Origin: Dendrobium chrysotoxum
Lineage: Eukaryota; Streptophyta; Magnoliopsida; Asparagales; Orchidaceae
NCBI GenBank assembly: GCA_019925795.1
Contig: CM034311.1
Location: forward strand, 16,808,926 to 16,872,925
Reading direction: 5' to 3'
Length of the DNA stretch: 64,000 nucleotides
The position numbers and the translations under genes were made by a program. Under the pieces are notes generated by a model, which was given only the letters and a program-made list of their open reading frames with translations, made no database searches and was not told where the DNA came from. Of this stretch, positions 54,624 through 64,000 are shown in pieces (within the stretch, counting starts at the first letter, position 1; each line of letters starts with the position of its first letter).

Positions 54624-55900
54624 CATATATCTCTCGCCATATTGTTTTCTATGAAGACAACCTCCAATATCAACTCTCCTCCACAATCCTAGCCATCACA
54701 AACCATGGCTCTACCTACTCTCCTCTTACACTTATTCATATCTCCTCTATGACTCCATCCAAAACAAAAATCTTACCAACCCCTGTAACTCAAACTCTTA
54801 AAGACTTCAAATCCTCTCAGTCAATTCACTATTCTTCATCACCAAGTAGTCAAACTACTATAGTCTCTTGCTCTTCTTCACCATCCCATGCTCCTGCGCC
54901 GCATAAAACTCACTCAATGCTTATCCTTATAGAAACAAGGTACATGGACCATTGTTCCCTCCACATTGCATTAGAATGTCTTAGGATGTCGGCTGACTTA
55001 TAGAACAAAGTTGAAACTTGATGGCACCATTGATCATCATAAAACAAGACTTGTTGCCCAAGGTTTCAGCCAAGAGTATGGGATATACTATAAAAAAGCA
55101 TTCAGCCATGTTGCGAAAATTCCAACAATTTGAATTCTTCTTACCATTTCTCTTCACAACCATGAATTGTTTTTCAAAACAATGTCTCCAATGGGTTCAG
55201 CATCTTAGATCCTTCACTGCTCATTTACTCCTCAGTTACTACTCAGATTTACTTACTTATCTATGTGGACAACATCCTTATTTCCGGCAACCACAATCCA
55301 TCAATTTTTGCACTTATATCTCAATTGCAAACTCAATTCTCCCTCAAAGAACTAGGGCTAATCTCCTTTTTTTTTTGGTATACAGGTTATTCACACACCA
55401 ACTGGTTACTTTCTAAAGCAATCACAACATGTGCTAGAATTGTTTCAGAAAGCTAGACTCTCCACTTGCGAGCCAACCCTCTAGCCCATTTCACTCAAAC
55501 CATCCACATCTGCAGTAGATCAACCATTTAACGATCTAGCACACACGCAAGCTTGTAGGTTCGCTCCAGTATTTAACAATTAACCTCTAATATGATATGA
55601 TTATGACGTCTACTACAGTATTTTTCATCTTCCAAAGAATGAAGTCACACCTCTTTATTGTGACAACACTTCAACAATGGCTTTAACTAACAATCTTGTT
55701 TTTCATGCCAGAATAAAATACAGAAATATATTATCATTTCGTTCGAGAATGCATTCAATCGAAATAAATTGTCATGCTTCACATTAACTCTACCGATCAG
55801 CCAGCGGATATTCTCACCAAGCCGCTATTCTCTACTAGATTTCAACTACTTTGACATAAATTAATGATACAATCCTTGGAACATTAATTTGCAGGGGGAT
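54624..55900 (+). pseudogene. Copia remnant E2, part 2: RT and RNase H
   Basis: After the insertion the interdomain region (NIYLSPYCF and HKTHSMLILIE-like traces) leads to RT: YRTKLKLDGTIDHHKTRLVA, QGFSQEYGIYYKKAFSHVAK (about 54985-55110). The catalytic box is readable as LIYVDNILISGNHN with a shift near 55255, so the expected second D is N; FSLKELG follows. RNase H end and tail: RECIQ-like and QPADILTKPLFSTRF (about 55790-55850). TTGCAGGGGGA at 55889-55900 is the polypurine tract. Confidence 0.82.
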
Positions 55901-56240
55901 GTTAGCCATGTTAATAAGCATTTCCACTTATAGCACGCAGCACACTCCCAGTACTCCACATTCCTGGATCATTTTGTATGGGACTTCTCCATGCCGTTAA
56001 TGCAAACCAGATGTTTGCATCTCCATCACATCTCCATCACTCGTCTCCAACAAACTCTGGCTGCTGTAGAACTTTTCCATTACATCTCCACATATATATG
56101 TATATGAAACTTTGGAATGCTTGTTGTGAGAAATACAGAAAACTTCATATTACCATCTTCCTTATCTCTGTTTCTTCCTCTGTTTTCTGTAACTATGTAG
56201 TTAACTCTATTTGTCTTCACCTATACATCACTTTCTGAAC
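55901..56240 (+). repeat. 3' LTR of Copia remnant E2 (right end uncertain)
   Basis: Begins TGTTAGCCATGTTAATAAGC straight after the polypurine tract. Contains TATATATGTATATG and a C/T-rich tail. I found no matching 5' LTR in the window, so the left end of E2 is lost. Confidence 0.65.
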
Positions 56241-56870
56241 TTGTTTATATCTCTTCGTTTTGTTGGTCATTAACATATTACTCTAAATCTGTCAAATTTA
56301 AGGATTCAGACAGTTAAGAGAAATCTCACAGGAGGATCCAAAATCCCATTTTAAAGAGAAAGGAAACCTATTCAGCTATCAATTTTTTTTGACCATCTCA
56401 TTGATTCCAAGGTCTTATCTTACTACACTATATATTAGCATACAGGCTAAGAAGCCAAGTTGCACATGATTACTTCATTTGGTGCTGAGAATAACTCTGT
56501 CTCAATCACCTACCACCTTCCACTTCCTTTCTTAAATCGCCATAAAATAATCCTCTGCCCAACTCCCATCAATAATGTAGAACAACGAGAGAGAGCAAGA
56601 ATTGACTTCTCTCATAAGCCATTATGCAAAAGCCTTTAAGTTGTTCTCCCTTCATGAAGGTGGCTCGCATTTTTTTATTGTAGCAACTTCTCCTGGTTGG
56701 ATCTGTGATTCATGCAGATCAACTGGACTTCTTAAGGTTTTTTTATGAGGGCAATGGGATGACCTACGTCTGTTTATCTTTCTGTCGAGGGAGTTCAAAG
56801 CACTGAAGAAAATAAAGTTCAGGTGGATGAAAGAATACTAAGAATCTTTTTTTTTTTTTTGGGAAAAATG
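56241..56870. other. Unassigned spacer before the LINE
   Basis: No gene or repeat recognised. A run of T at about 56850-56863 precedes the LINE start. Confidence 0.45.
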
Positions 56871-57875
56871 TAGGCTTGGCCTTAAAGAAGCTCAGCTAGG
56901 GTTTTTTCGCCCTAGCCGCCTTTTTCCCTCCTTTTCCTTCTTCTTCCTCTTGCTCTGCCGGAGGCCGCCTCTTCATCCTCCATGGATTCTCCCTTTCTAT
57001 CCTTTAATTTCCCACCACTCTCTTCTTCCTCCCTTGGAGCCAGCCCCCCTCCACAGTGCAACTGGAAGAATATTATGGAAATCACTGAGCCTGCTTCCTC
57101 AGATCTTCCTCTATCCTTCTATCCCAAAGAACCGGAAATCATTCCGTTTACTAGAGAAAAACTATCTTTTGGTGCTAAAGATTGGAAACTTTGCTTGGTT
57201 GGCTATTCCATAGGCCACAGGCCTTTTTACGAAGCCTTGCTTGGAGCTATCCGGAAAACTTGGGCTTTAAAAGGTGCGTTCCAGCTCCTTTTGCTTAGTG
57301 ATGGTTTCTTCCTTCTACGATTCACTTCTGCTGAGGATTATGATATTGCCCTGTTAGAGGAGTTTGGTTTTTTTTCATGGGAAACCTTTCATCCTTCAGA
57401 AATGGTCCCCTAAATTTAGACCTAAGAGGGAAAACTTTCCTTCTATTCCAATTTGGATAAAAATCCATTATCTACCACTAGCCTGCTAGAATTCAGAAGG
57501 AATATCCAGAATCGCAAGCAAAGTCAGAATTCCCTTAGTTGTGGATGCTCTCACTGCGTAAAAAACTTGTCTTATCTTTGCCCGTATATGTGTCCAAGTA
57601 ACTAGCTCAGCTACTTACCCAGAAGAAATCCTTATCTCCTTAGACGGAGATGTTTTCAGTTTGAAGGTGCAATATGAATGAAAGCCAACCCCCTGTGAGT
57701 TTTGCAATTCTATGGTTCATTATTCTTCTATATGTCTAACTAAGCCAAATGTCTCCTCTGAAACCAACAATAACCCAGCCTTGACCAATCCTCCTCCACG
57801 AGGCAGAAGCACCTCCAGACGGTCCAAGAATCAAAACTTTTCTTCCTCTCCACACCTCAGATTAAACCAGTAAAG
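56871..57875 (+). pseudogene. L1-type LINE, ORF1 (DUF4283 and zinc knuckle)
   Basis: A leader with AGCTAGGGTTTTTTCGCCC precedes ATG 56982. The frame reads MDSPFLSFNFPPLSSSSLGA, EIIPFTREKLSFGAKDWKLC, LVGYSIGHRPFYEALLGAIR and FQLLLLSDGFFLLRFTSAED, the DUF4283 RNA-binding domain of plant LINE ORF1. It stops at 57411 and continues with shifts (IPIWIKIHYLPLACWNSEG) to a zinc knuckle CEFCNSMVHYSSIC near 57700-57740 (CX2CX4HX4C intact), then a basic RGRSTSRRSKNQ tail. ORF1 protein would bind LINE RNA. Inactive. Confidence 0.88.
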
Positions 57876-58367
57876 CTCCACTCCCAATCCTTCTTCGCCT
57901 ACTACATCTATTGATCCTTCCTCTAATGATTCTATGGCTAATAGAATCACCACATCAATCCCACTCTCCAATCATCCCAATTTGGAACAAAATCAAGCAT
58001 CTTAGCCCGCTCAGGAGGAGCTAGCCCCTGCTATCTCAAATCAGAAGCTGACTGTTGTGGTTCCATCACAACCCCCTTCTTCCTCAGTCCTTGTTGCTCC
58101 TATAATTCCCAACCTAAATTCTCCCACTGATGAGGGCTATCCTTCCAATTCTCCTCAGGTTTTCTTACAGGATCCTACTCCCAATGTTATTTCACCTAAC
58201 AAATTTGCCATTCTCCAGCAAATCGAGAACACTACTGTTTCCACAGAATAGTTGGTTACCACTTCAAAAGTTAATGACCATGTGCTTCATCCACCTAACT
58301 CAGCCCAAGCTTTAAAGTCCACAAGGGGAAAAAATAGCAGGAAACCCCCACACCCACCTAAAACATA
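57876..58367 (+). other. LINE spacer between ORF1 and ORF2
   Basis: Proline/serine-rich open frame (58057-58251: VPSQPPSSSVLVAP and NSPTDEGYPSNSPQVF), probably the low-complexity C-terminal part of ORF1. Ends at the ORF2 start at 58368. Confidence 0.55.
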
Positions 58368-60240
58368 ATGTCCCTGCCATCTCTTACGGTTTGGAATATC
58401 AGGGGTTTCAACAACCCTGATAAGGTTGTCTCTTGTAAACATTTTATCAATTCCTTTAAGCTAGATATGATTTGTCTTTTGGAAAATAGAATTCAGGATT
58501 CCAATTTATTGGATCCTTTCTTTTCTCTTTCTCATACACTCTTCTCCTCCGAAGCTAGCTGTAACAATTTTGGGTTTTCCAAACCTGGTCGCATTTGGTT
58601 ATAGTGGAACTCTCAGAGATTGAATTTCATTCATGATGTTATTACTGCTCAGCTGATTTCTGGTTCGGTGAGCTTTGGCAATAACCCTCCCTTCTTCCTT
58701 ACCGTAGTTTATGCTTCTAATTCTGCACCGGAACGTATTCTTCTTTGAAAACAAATCAGGAGTCTGGAGAGACCTATTCCCACCCCCTGGATTGTTATTA
58801 GTGACTTCAACTGTTGCAGATTTTCCTCAGATAAAGCTGGAGGTTCGGTCCTATTATAGAATAGGCTTTGGGACTTTAATTCTATGATATTTGACACTAA
58901 TCTGAAAGAACTGTATTCAGTGGGACACTTTTACACATTGTTCAATCAACGTGTAGAAAACCCTATTCATATCAAGCTGGATCGAGCTCTTGTGAATGAG
59001 GCTTGGCTGACCTCCTACCCCAACTCATTCTATTATGTCCAAAATCCAACCTACTATGATCGCTGTCCCATTATTCTTCATTCTGGGACTTCTATTCAGG
59101 TGAAGCACAGGTTCCTTTTTAAGAATTACTGGACTAAGCTTGATAGATATTGGGAGACTCTTCTTGATGTTTCTCCACTCCCTGCTGTGGAAACCCGATC
59201 TTAGACTTATGTGGAAAGCTTAAGAATCTAAAAGGTGCTATCAAGCTAGAAAACTAGGCTAACTCTAACATTTTGGATTCTCACCTCCCTGGCCTACATC
59301 GTAAGCAAGCTGAATGTTTGGATAGGATTACTGAGGATCCTTTGAATGTGGAATTCAATGTCAATCTCAAATCTATCAATATGAAAATTTGTAAAGTGTC
59401 TTCTATGCAAGCATCATGGGTTATTTAGAGAGCCAAATCTAATTGGCTGTCCAAAGGGGAAGATGACTTAAAGTTCACATATGCTCAAATTAGGAAAAGA
59501 AGGTGCTCTAATAATGATGTTGTTAATCTCTCAGCTTCTAATCCTCTCACCCCTAAAGCAGAAGCCATCTCCTCTTTAATTAGCCATTTTCAAAAACTCT
59601 ATAGCCCAACCCCTCCACCTTCTACTTCCACGATAGCTTTCATTGGCAAGTAATATATTATCAGTAGATATTCTAGACTTAATAAACCCAGCTTGGTTAT
59701 CTTTCACAATAATAGGGATGATGTTCTTCAATCTGCTAGCTAGAACTTTAGAGATAATTTTGTAAAGAACATTACAAAGAGCAATGGGTCTGAAGTCTAC
59801 ATATGAAGCTGCATGTTTGGATTTGGGAATTAAAGCAAGCACAATAACTAACACATCTCCTGTATGCCGACGATCTTCTTATTTTTGGCACTTTAGATAT
59901 CACAAACTATCTTAAGCTCTCAACCCACCTAAATACTTTTGCAAGTGCTTCAGGTCTTCATGTTAACTTTGAGAAAAGCTTCATTATTATATGTGGTGGC
60001 GCTTCTAACCATGAGGCAGTCTGTTCAGTTCTATCTATTTCCAATATAAGTAATTGTATTTCTTACTTGGGCATTCCAATTTCTACTGGTAGGAAAAAAA
60101 TTTATGATTTTCTACCTCTTCTAGAAAGCATCACTAAGAAACTTTAAGGTTGGAAGGCTAACCTACTATCTTTTGCGGGCCGGTTATAATTTCTTAAATT
60201 CACTATGCTAAACTCCATTGCTTATTGTTTGTAGTTTGAA
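58368..60240 (+). pseudogene. L1-type LINE, ORF2 (endonuclease and reverse transcriptase), with an inverted segment
   Basis: Endonuclease: LTVWNIRGFNNPDKV, ICLLENRI, LTVVYASNSAPER, PWIVISDFNCCR, KLDRALVNEAWLTSYPNSFY and CPIILHSG (58380-59100); the usual E of the LxExR block, the D of xxDFN and the DRALVN block can be seen. Then linker QASWVI...RAKSNWLSKGED (59405-59470). At 59638-59845 the RT start is on the minus strand. Plus-strand RT resumes with LLYADDLLIFGTLDITNYLK (59853 on), then FASASGLHVNFEKS and SYLGIPIS, ending near 60240 without a tail. Several stops. Target-primed retrotransposition enzyme, dead here. Confidence 0.88.
59638..59845 (-). pseudogene. Inverted RT segment within the LINE
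   Basis: On the minus strand VLALIPKSKHAASYVDFRPI, ALCNVLYKIISKVLASRLKN, IIPIIVKDNQAGFIKSRIST and DNILLANES: the first RT blocks of plant L1 elements, uninterrupted. They belong between the linker and YADD but are reversed in place; about 100-150 codons that usually follow are missing. Confidence 0.9.
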
Positions 60241-62957
60241 AGCGGGTTTTAAAAAATTTTAGTTTTCTTTAGAAAATTTAAATTGATGTTAAAATTTTTA
60301 ATTCTAAAATCGAACATCCCATTAGAAAAAGTATACCACCTCGGGAGGTGGAAATAAAATTTCAGGATGAGGTTCAGGCTTAGAATTATAAATTTCATCT
60401 TAAATATCGTAACCAATATTAAGAGAGAACTTTGTATGTCCCCGAAGGGTCAAAATAAAGTTCAGTCAAATATCAAGCTACAATAATCAAGGAAAGTGAT
60501 CATTAATTTCATATTCGAAATCATTTTAACAAAAAATATATCTCCCCGAAGAGAGAAGATATCATTTGTTAATATTCATTCGAACATAACGATAACGATA
60601 ATCGATAATTTAATTTTCCCAATGAAGACTAATTGAATTTTGAAAATCAGTTGTGGGTTCTAAATCTCCTACGAACGCAAGCCCTCGTAGTTAATTACAT
60701 CGTGGGAGACCGGAGTCTCCTACAAAAACTTTCGATTAAAATAATGACAGAAATTTTGTTTAGAGATTTTCTAGGAATGATATCAAAGAGATGAAATTGG
60801 AATTTCAAATGAGATTGGAGCAAGATTGAACACTTATTTTGGAATCAAATGAGGAAGGGTAGGAGACACTTTAGGATTCTGAAATAATTCAGAAGTGCCC
60901 CGACCTAAGCTAAATGTTGGGCTTTAAATTTTGAATTGAAAGAAGATTTAGTTTGAGATGAGCATTTTATTAGAAATTTGGGATTATATTCCCAGAAGTT
61001 GGGGTCTTATGACTCAAAAAGAAATCTGCCCCGGATCCTAACTCTAAATTTGGACACTGGAATATAGTAGTCCGAACCTAACTAATGTAGTGCAAAATCT
61101 GGGCTTATCCCGGCCTGAATTGGGGAGCCAGCTAAACCACCTAAACGCTTCAAAATCATGAGTCCGATCATTTGATGCAGAGTGATCAGGGACGTTATTT
61201 AAGATTGGTTTAAGAAATTAGGGTCGATATCTAGAACAGATCCCTAATTGACCCCTTGACTTATGTTGGGTGGAATGCTTAGACTAAGATGCAATTAAAA
61301 TTTTAATTTAATTAGTTTCTAATGCGATGCATGGTGATTAAAACTTCCAAATCAGGTATGCGTGAGATTTTAAAAAGGCTTATAAAATAATAATTTTTGA
61401 AAAGACTAGACTTTCCCAAATCCAGCACCTCATCCTCATAGGTCGGATTATCTGGACTCTACCCGCAGGCAGGGAAGTGTCTTATAGCAAGGGGGGAGAG
61501 AGATGCAGTAATATGCATGCGACCCCGGATGATTCCGGCTATTCCCTAGGTTGTTAAGTTTCTATGTTATTTAAATCTTAAAATTTTAAATATTAGTTAC
61601 GAGTAAAAAAATATTTTTAGTCCTTAAAGAGCCTAACGAAGTCCAGGCTAAAACAAAAAATGACATGCAAGCGCCAAAAAACTAGGAAAAACAGGCAATC
61701 CTATACGCAATCAAATTAAATTACAACACATTAGATAATTAAATTAATTAAGTAAATGTCCAAAGGCAAATTTCCTTGCTTATTACAACTCAGATTTACA
61801 TAAATTGAAAGTGGCCGGGCACCACTAACAATAACCCGGATTCTAATCCTAATACAAATGCAAGTGACTTTGAGTGGGATACTCTCTATTTTCAACTCCT
61901 CGGTCTTCTCCTCCTCGAGCTCCTTGGGTTCTTCGTGGCTGGATACCCAAAATGGAAAAGAGAACTCTTCCCTTGAGGGGAAGGTTACTCTTCCCACTTT
62001 GGGTAGTAAAATGATTCAAATTTGGAGTTCCAAATGGATAAGGACTATCCCCCAAAGGGGTATCCTTTCCTCTTTGGAATCCAACCTTTGGATCTATATA
62101 TCGCAAACTCAAAGTGCCACTTTCACAACTCAATACTCAATCAAATTACATGAATATAAAAATAAAAATTCTAGACTCTCCTGCAGGGTTATCCTAAGCA
62201 TTTAAATATTAAAATATATCTCAAGCAGTTATATATATGTGCATATAAAAGTAAATATACTTGGCCACGCTCCTTTTTTTATTTAGGGGCTAAGCAGTTG
62301 AAGCACCTGTAGCATTTACATTTATTATTTATTTAGCCCCCTTTATTGTCCTGCACGAGCGTGACCACCTGCAGAAAATCCAGTGAGCATCCAGATCGTT
62401 CCTAACCTAAGGGTAATTTAATCGCCCATCACATCAATCCATAGAGTTCAGTAAAAGTAAACAAACACATCAATCAATTTTAATCACAATATGTAATAAA
62501 AACTCGGAAAATCCGGCACACAGCAGAAAAGTAAATACCGGCCTAGCCTAGATCTAGAGTCGGTTGTCCTAACAAATCATCTAAAGTGTGTGTAGTAGGT
62601 CGTGTGGCTGGGGTAGATCCTGAATAGGGTACTTGATTGAAGTTGTTTAATGTTTGAGTTTGTTAAAAGCTAAAGGAGGGCTTTATGTTTGAGTTTAAAT
62701 ATTAATATATTAAATCTTAATTTAAATGTATTTTAATTGTTAAATGATTGCTACCTTTGTTGCTCACCGAGGCCGTGAAGTTTATTTCACCTTTCTTGGG
62801 GCTAAGTTAATAGCCTCGTAGGCCTGGGTTACCCAGTAGCAATCTGGGTTGATTAAGGTGATTTAGTTTGTTGAAAATTAAGGTTCAATTAATATTAATT
62901 AATCTAGTTAATCACTGATTTCAAAAGTTAAATTAGTTTATGTTTTCCATCAACAGG
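60241..62957. other. Unassigned, probably LTR-derived non-coding sequence
   Basis: No coding motifs. Short frames on both strands (61731-62205) have no domain. Words such as CCACCTCGGGAGGTGG (about 60350, a small palindrome) and CCCCGAAG recur. The style (AT-rich with evenly spread GC-rich words) resembles long Gypsy LTRs, but I could not pair ends. Confidence 0.4.
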
Positions 62958-63045
62958 TTCGTGGCATTGTGCCACCAGGCTCGAGGAACCAGGCCTCCTT
63001 AGGACACTTAGCCCCGCAGCCCGGAGTAGTCCATTCAATAAACCT
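62958..63045. repeat. GC-rich repeat of about 85 bp, copy 1
   Basis: Begins TTCGTGGCATTGTGCCACC (hairpin GTGGC-ATTGT-GCCAC), runs through CTCGAGGAA and TTAGGACACTTAGCCCCGCA, and ends CCGGAGTAGTCCATTCAATA. The second copy starts 176 bp later. Strikingly GC-rich in an AT-rich surround. Confidence 0.85.
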
Positions 63046-63133
63046 TGTTGATGTAGTTGAATTAAGGATTTTAATTTGGTTAAGTAATTAAAAAAATAAC
63101 TTAATTTTGATTTTTAACACCCCATTGAATTCA
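63046..63133. other. AT-rich spacer between the two GC-rich repeats
   Basis: No feature recognised. Confidence 0.6.
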
Positions 63134-63221
63134 TTCGTGGCGTTGTGCCACCAGGCTCGAGGAATCAGGCCTCTTTAGGACACTTAGCCCCGCAGCCCGG
63201 AGTAGTCCATCCAATAAACTT
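63134..63221. repeat. GC-rich repeat of about 85 bp, copy 2
   Basis: Same as 62958-63045 with a handful of differences, mostly transitions. One (GTGGCGTTGTGCCAC versus GTGGCATTGTGCCAC) lies in the hairpin loop, so the stem is kept. Confidence 0.85.
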
Positions 63222-64000
63222 CATCTTTGGGGTGGTTGTTATGCATTTGAGTGTTGGTTGAATGTTTTATTAATCCAATTAAAATTTTCTGGAATTTTAA
63301 TGAATTATTGAATTTTTAGAAATTATTGGAATTATTTAATTATACTAATTAAGGGGTCCAAAAGTTGACTTTTCAATTTAAAGTTAATTTTGTAAGTTTC
63401 AGATTTTTAATAAATATTAGACCCTATGATGAGTTGTTAGACTGTTAGCATACTCAATTTGGAGTTTTCTATGAAAAGTTATGATTTTTTGAAGTTCGGG
63501 CCTAGTTTTGAACTATGGTTGACCAAAAGGTTGACTTTTTGACTTTGACCATATTTTTGAGGTTTGACATTTTTAGAAAATACTAGACCTTAATTGGAGT
63601 TGATTGACACTAAGTTTGCTCAATTTGGATTTTTCTGTAATTAGTTATGAATTTTCAAAGTTTCCTTAATTGTTTAATTTTTAAAATTACTTAATTAGGA
63701 GGGTTTTGATCATTTTGATCCAAACTCATCCCAAACTACATGGAATCAATCCCAAAGATCAGTAATGACCCATGGGAGTATTTCCAAGTGTTTGGAAATT
63801 ATTTGGGATTTTTAATAATTTTTAATTAATTAATATAATTAATTATTGATTTTCATTAAAAGTTAAATTAAAGTTAAATTAGGAGTCCAGTCAAGGAGCT
63901 TTTATTTTTCCTAGGTAGAGGGATAAGTTTCAATTTGAGGTATTAATTGTATTTTTTGGAGTTAATTTGTATTTGTTACATTTTTTTGAATTTTCTGGGT
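63222..64000. other. AT-rich end of the window
   Basis: Two related words, AGTTATGA(T/A)TTTT and a GTTGACTTTT(T/C) motif, recur around 63360-63660 (TTGGAGTTTTCTATGAAAAG versus TTGGATTTTTCTGTAATTAG), suggesting a diverged duplication of about 150 bp. No gene. Confidence 0.45.

Noticed and set aside
45742..55900. Copia remnants E1 and E2 as one element split by F and other insertions
   Set aside because: Both contain a zinc-knuckle region, and the sequence after F does not continue the E1 protease, so two separate elements are more likely.

Overview
The window looks like repeat-rich nuclear DNA of a flowering plant, made almost entirely of mobile elements. The evidence is several plant-specific element families (CACTA/En-Spm with TNP2 and a second transposase ORF, SIRE-type Copia, chromovirus-like Gypsy, L1-type LINEs with a DUF4283 ORF1, Mutator-type MITEs) and fragments of four plant genes (vacuolar H+-pyrophosphatase, DUF707, SEC23, sieve-element-occlusion protein). 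I see no intact host gene, rRNA or tRNA. The species cannot be named; the SEO fragment weakly favours a eudicot.

Layout. 1-9.9 kb: tandem repeats of about 293 bp, a very AT-rich array of about 171-bp units, a decayed Gypsy gag on the minus strand with LTR-like sequence behind it, and a perfect 213-bp tandem duplication. 9.9-40.4 kb: a nest of elements whose boundaries I could fix by terminal repeats and target-site duplications (TSDs). CACTA element A (9916-40379, TSD ATT) contains CACTA element B (13702-38082, TSD GAT) and a mini-CACTA C (38781-39662, TSD AAT). B carries about 16.6 kb of foreign DNA in one intron of its second transposase gene. That cargo is a 2.3-kb inverted repeat, a DUF707 fragment, a V-PPase fragment and a tandem repeat, the last split by an 11.6-kb Copia element D (24061-35676, TSD CTGAG). 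The same intron in A is 89 bp, so A is an internal empty-site control.

Element D has an extra ORF downstream of pol. Both its LTRs and the region upstream of that ORF hold about seven pairs of the near-palindrome ATCGTCCNGGACGAT, the two members of a pair being about 21 bp apart, each array followed by a TATA-like box.

40.4-64 kb: a tRNA-like SINE remnant, a second copy of the 174/175-bp MITE, Copia remnants E1 and E2, a small minus-strand LTR element F (47178-49725, TSD CAACC) carrying fused SEC23 and SEO coding fragments, an insertion of about 2 kb in E2, a decayed LINE with an inverted RT segment, and a non-coding end with two copies of a GC-rich repeat of about 85 bp.

All transposase, gag and pol genes seen carry stops or shifts; nothing here looks able to move by itself now. 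All similarity statements come from reading the translations by eye.
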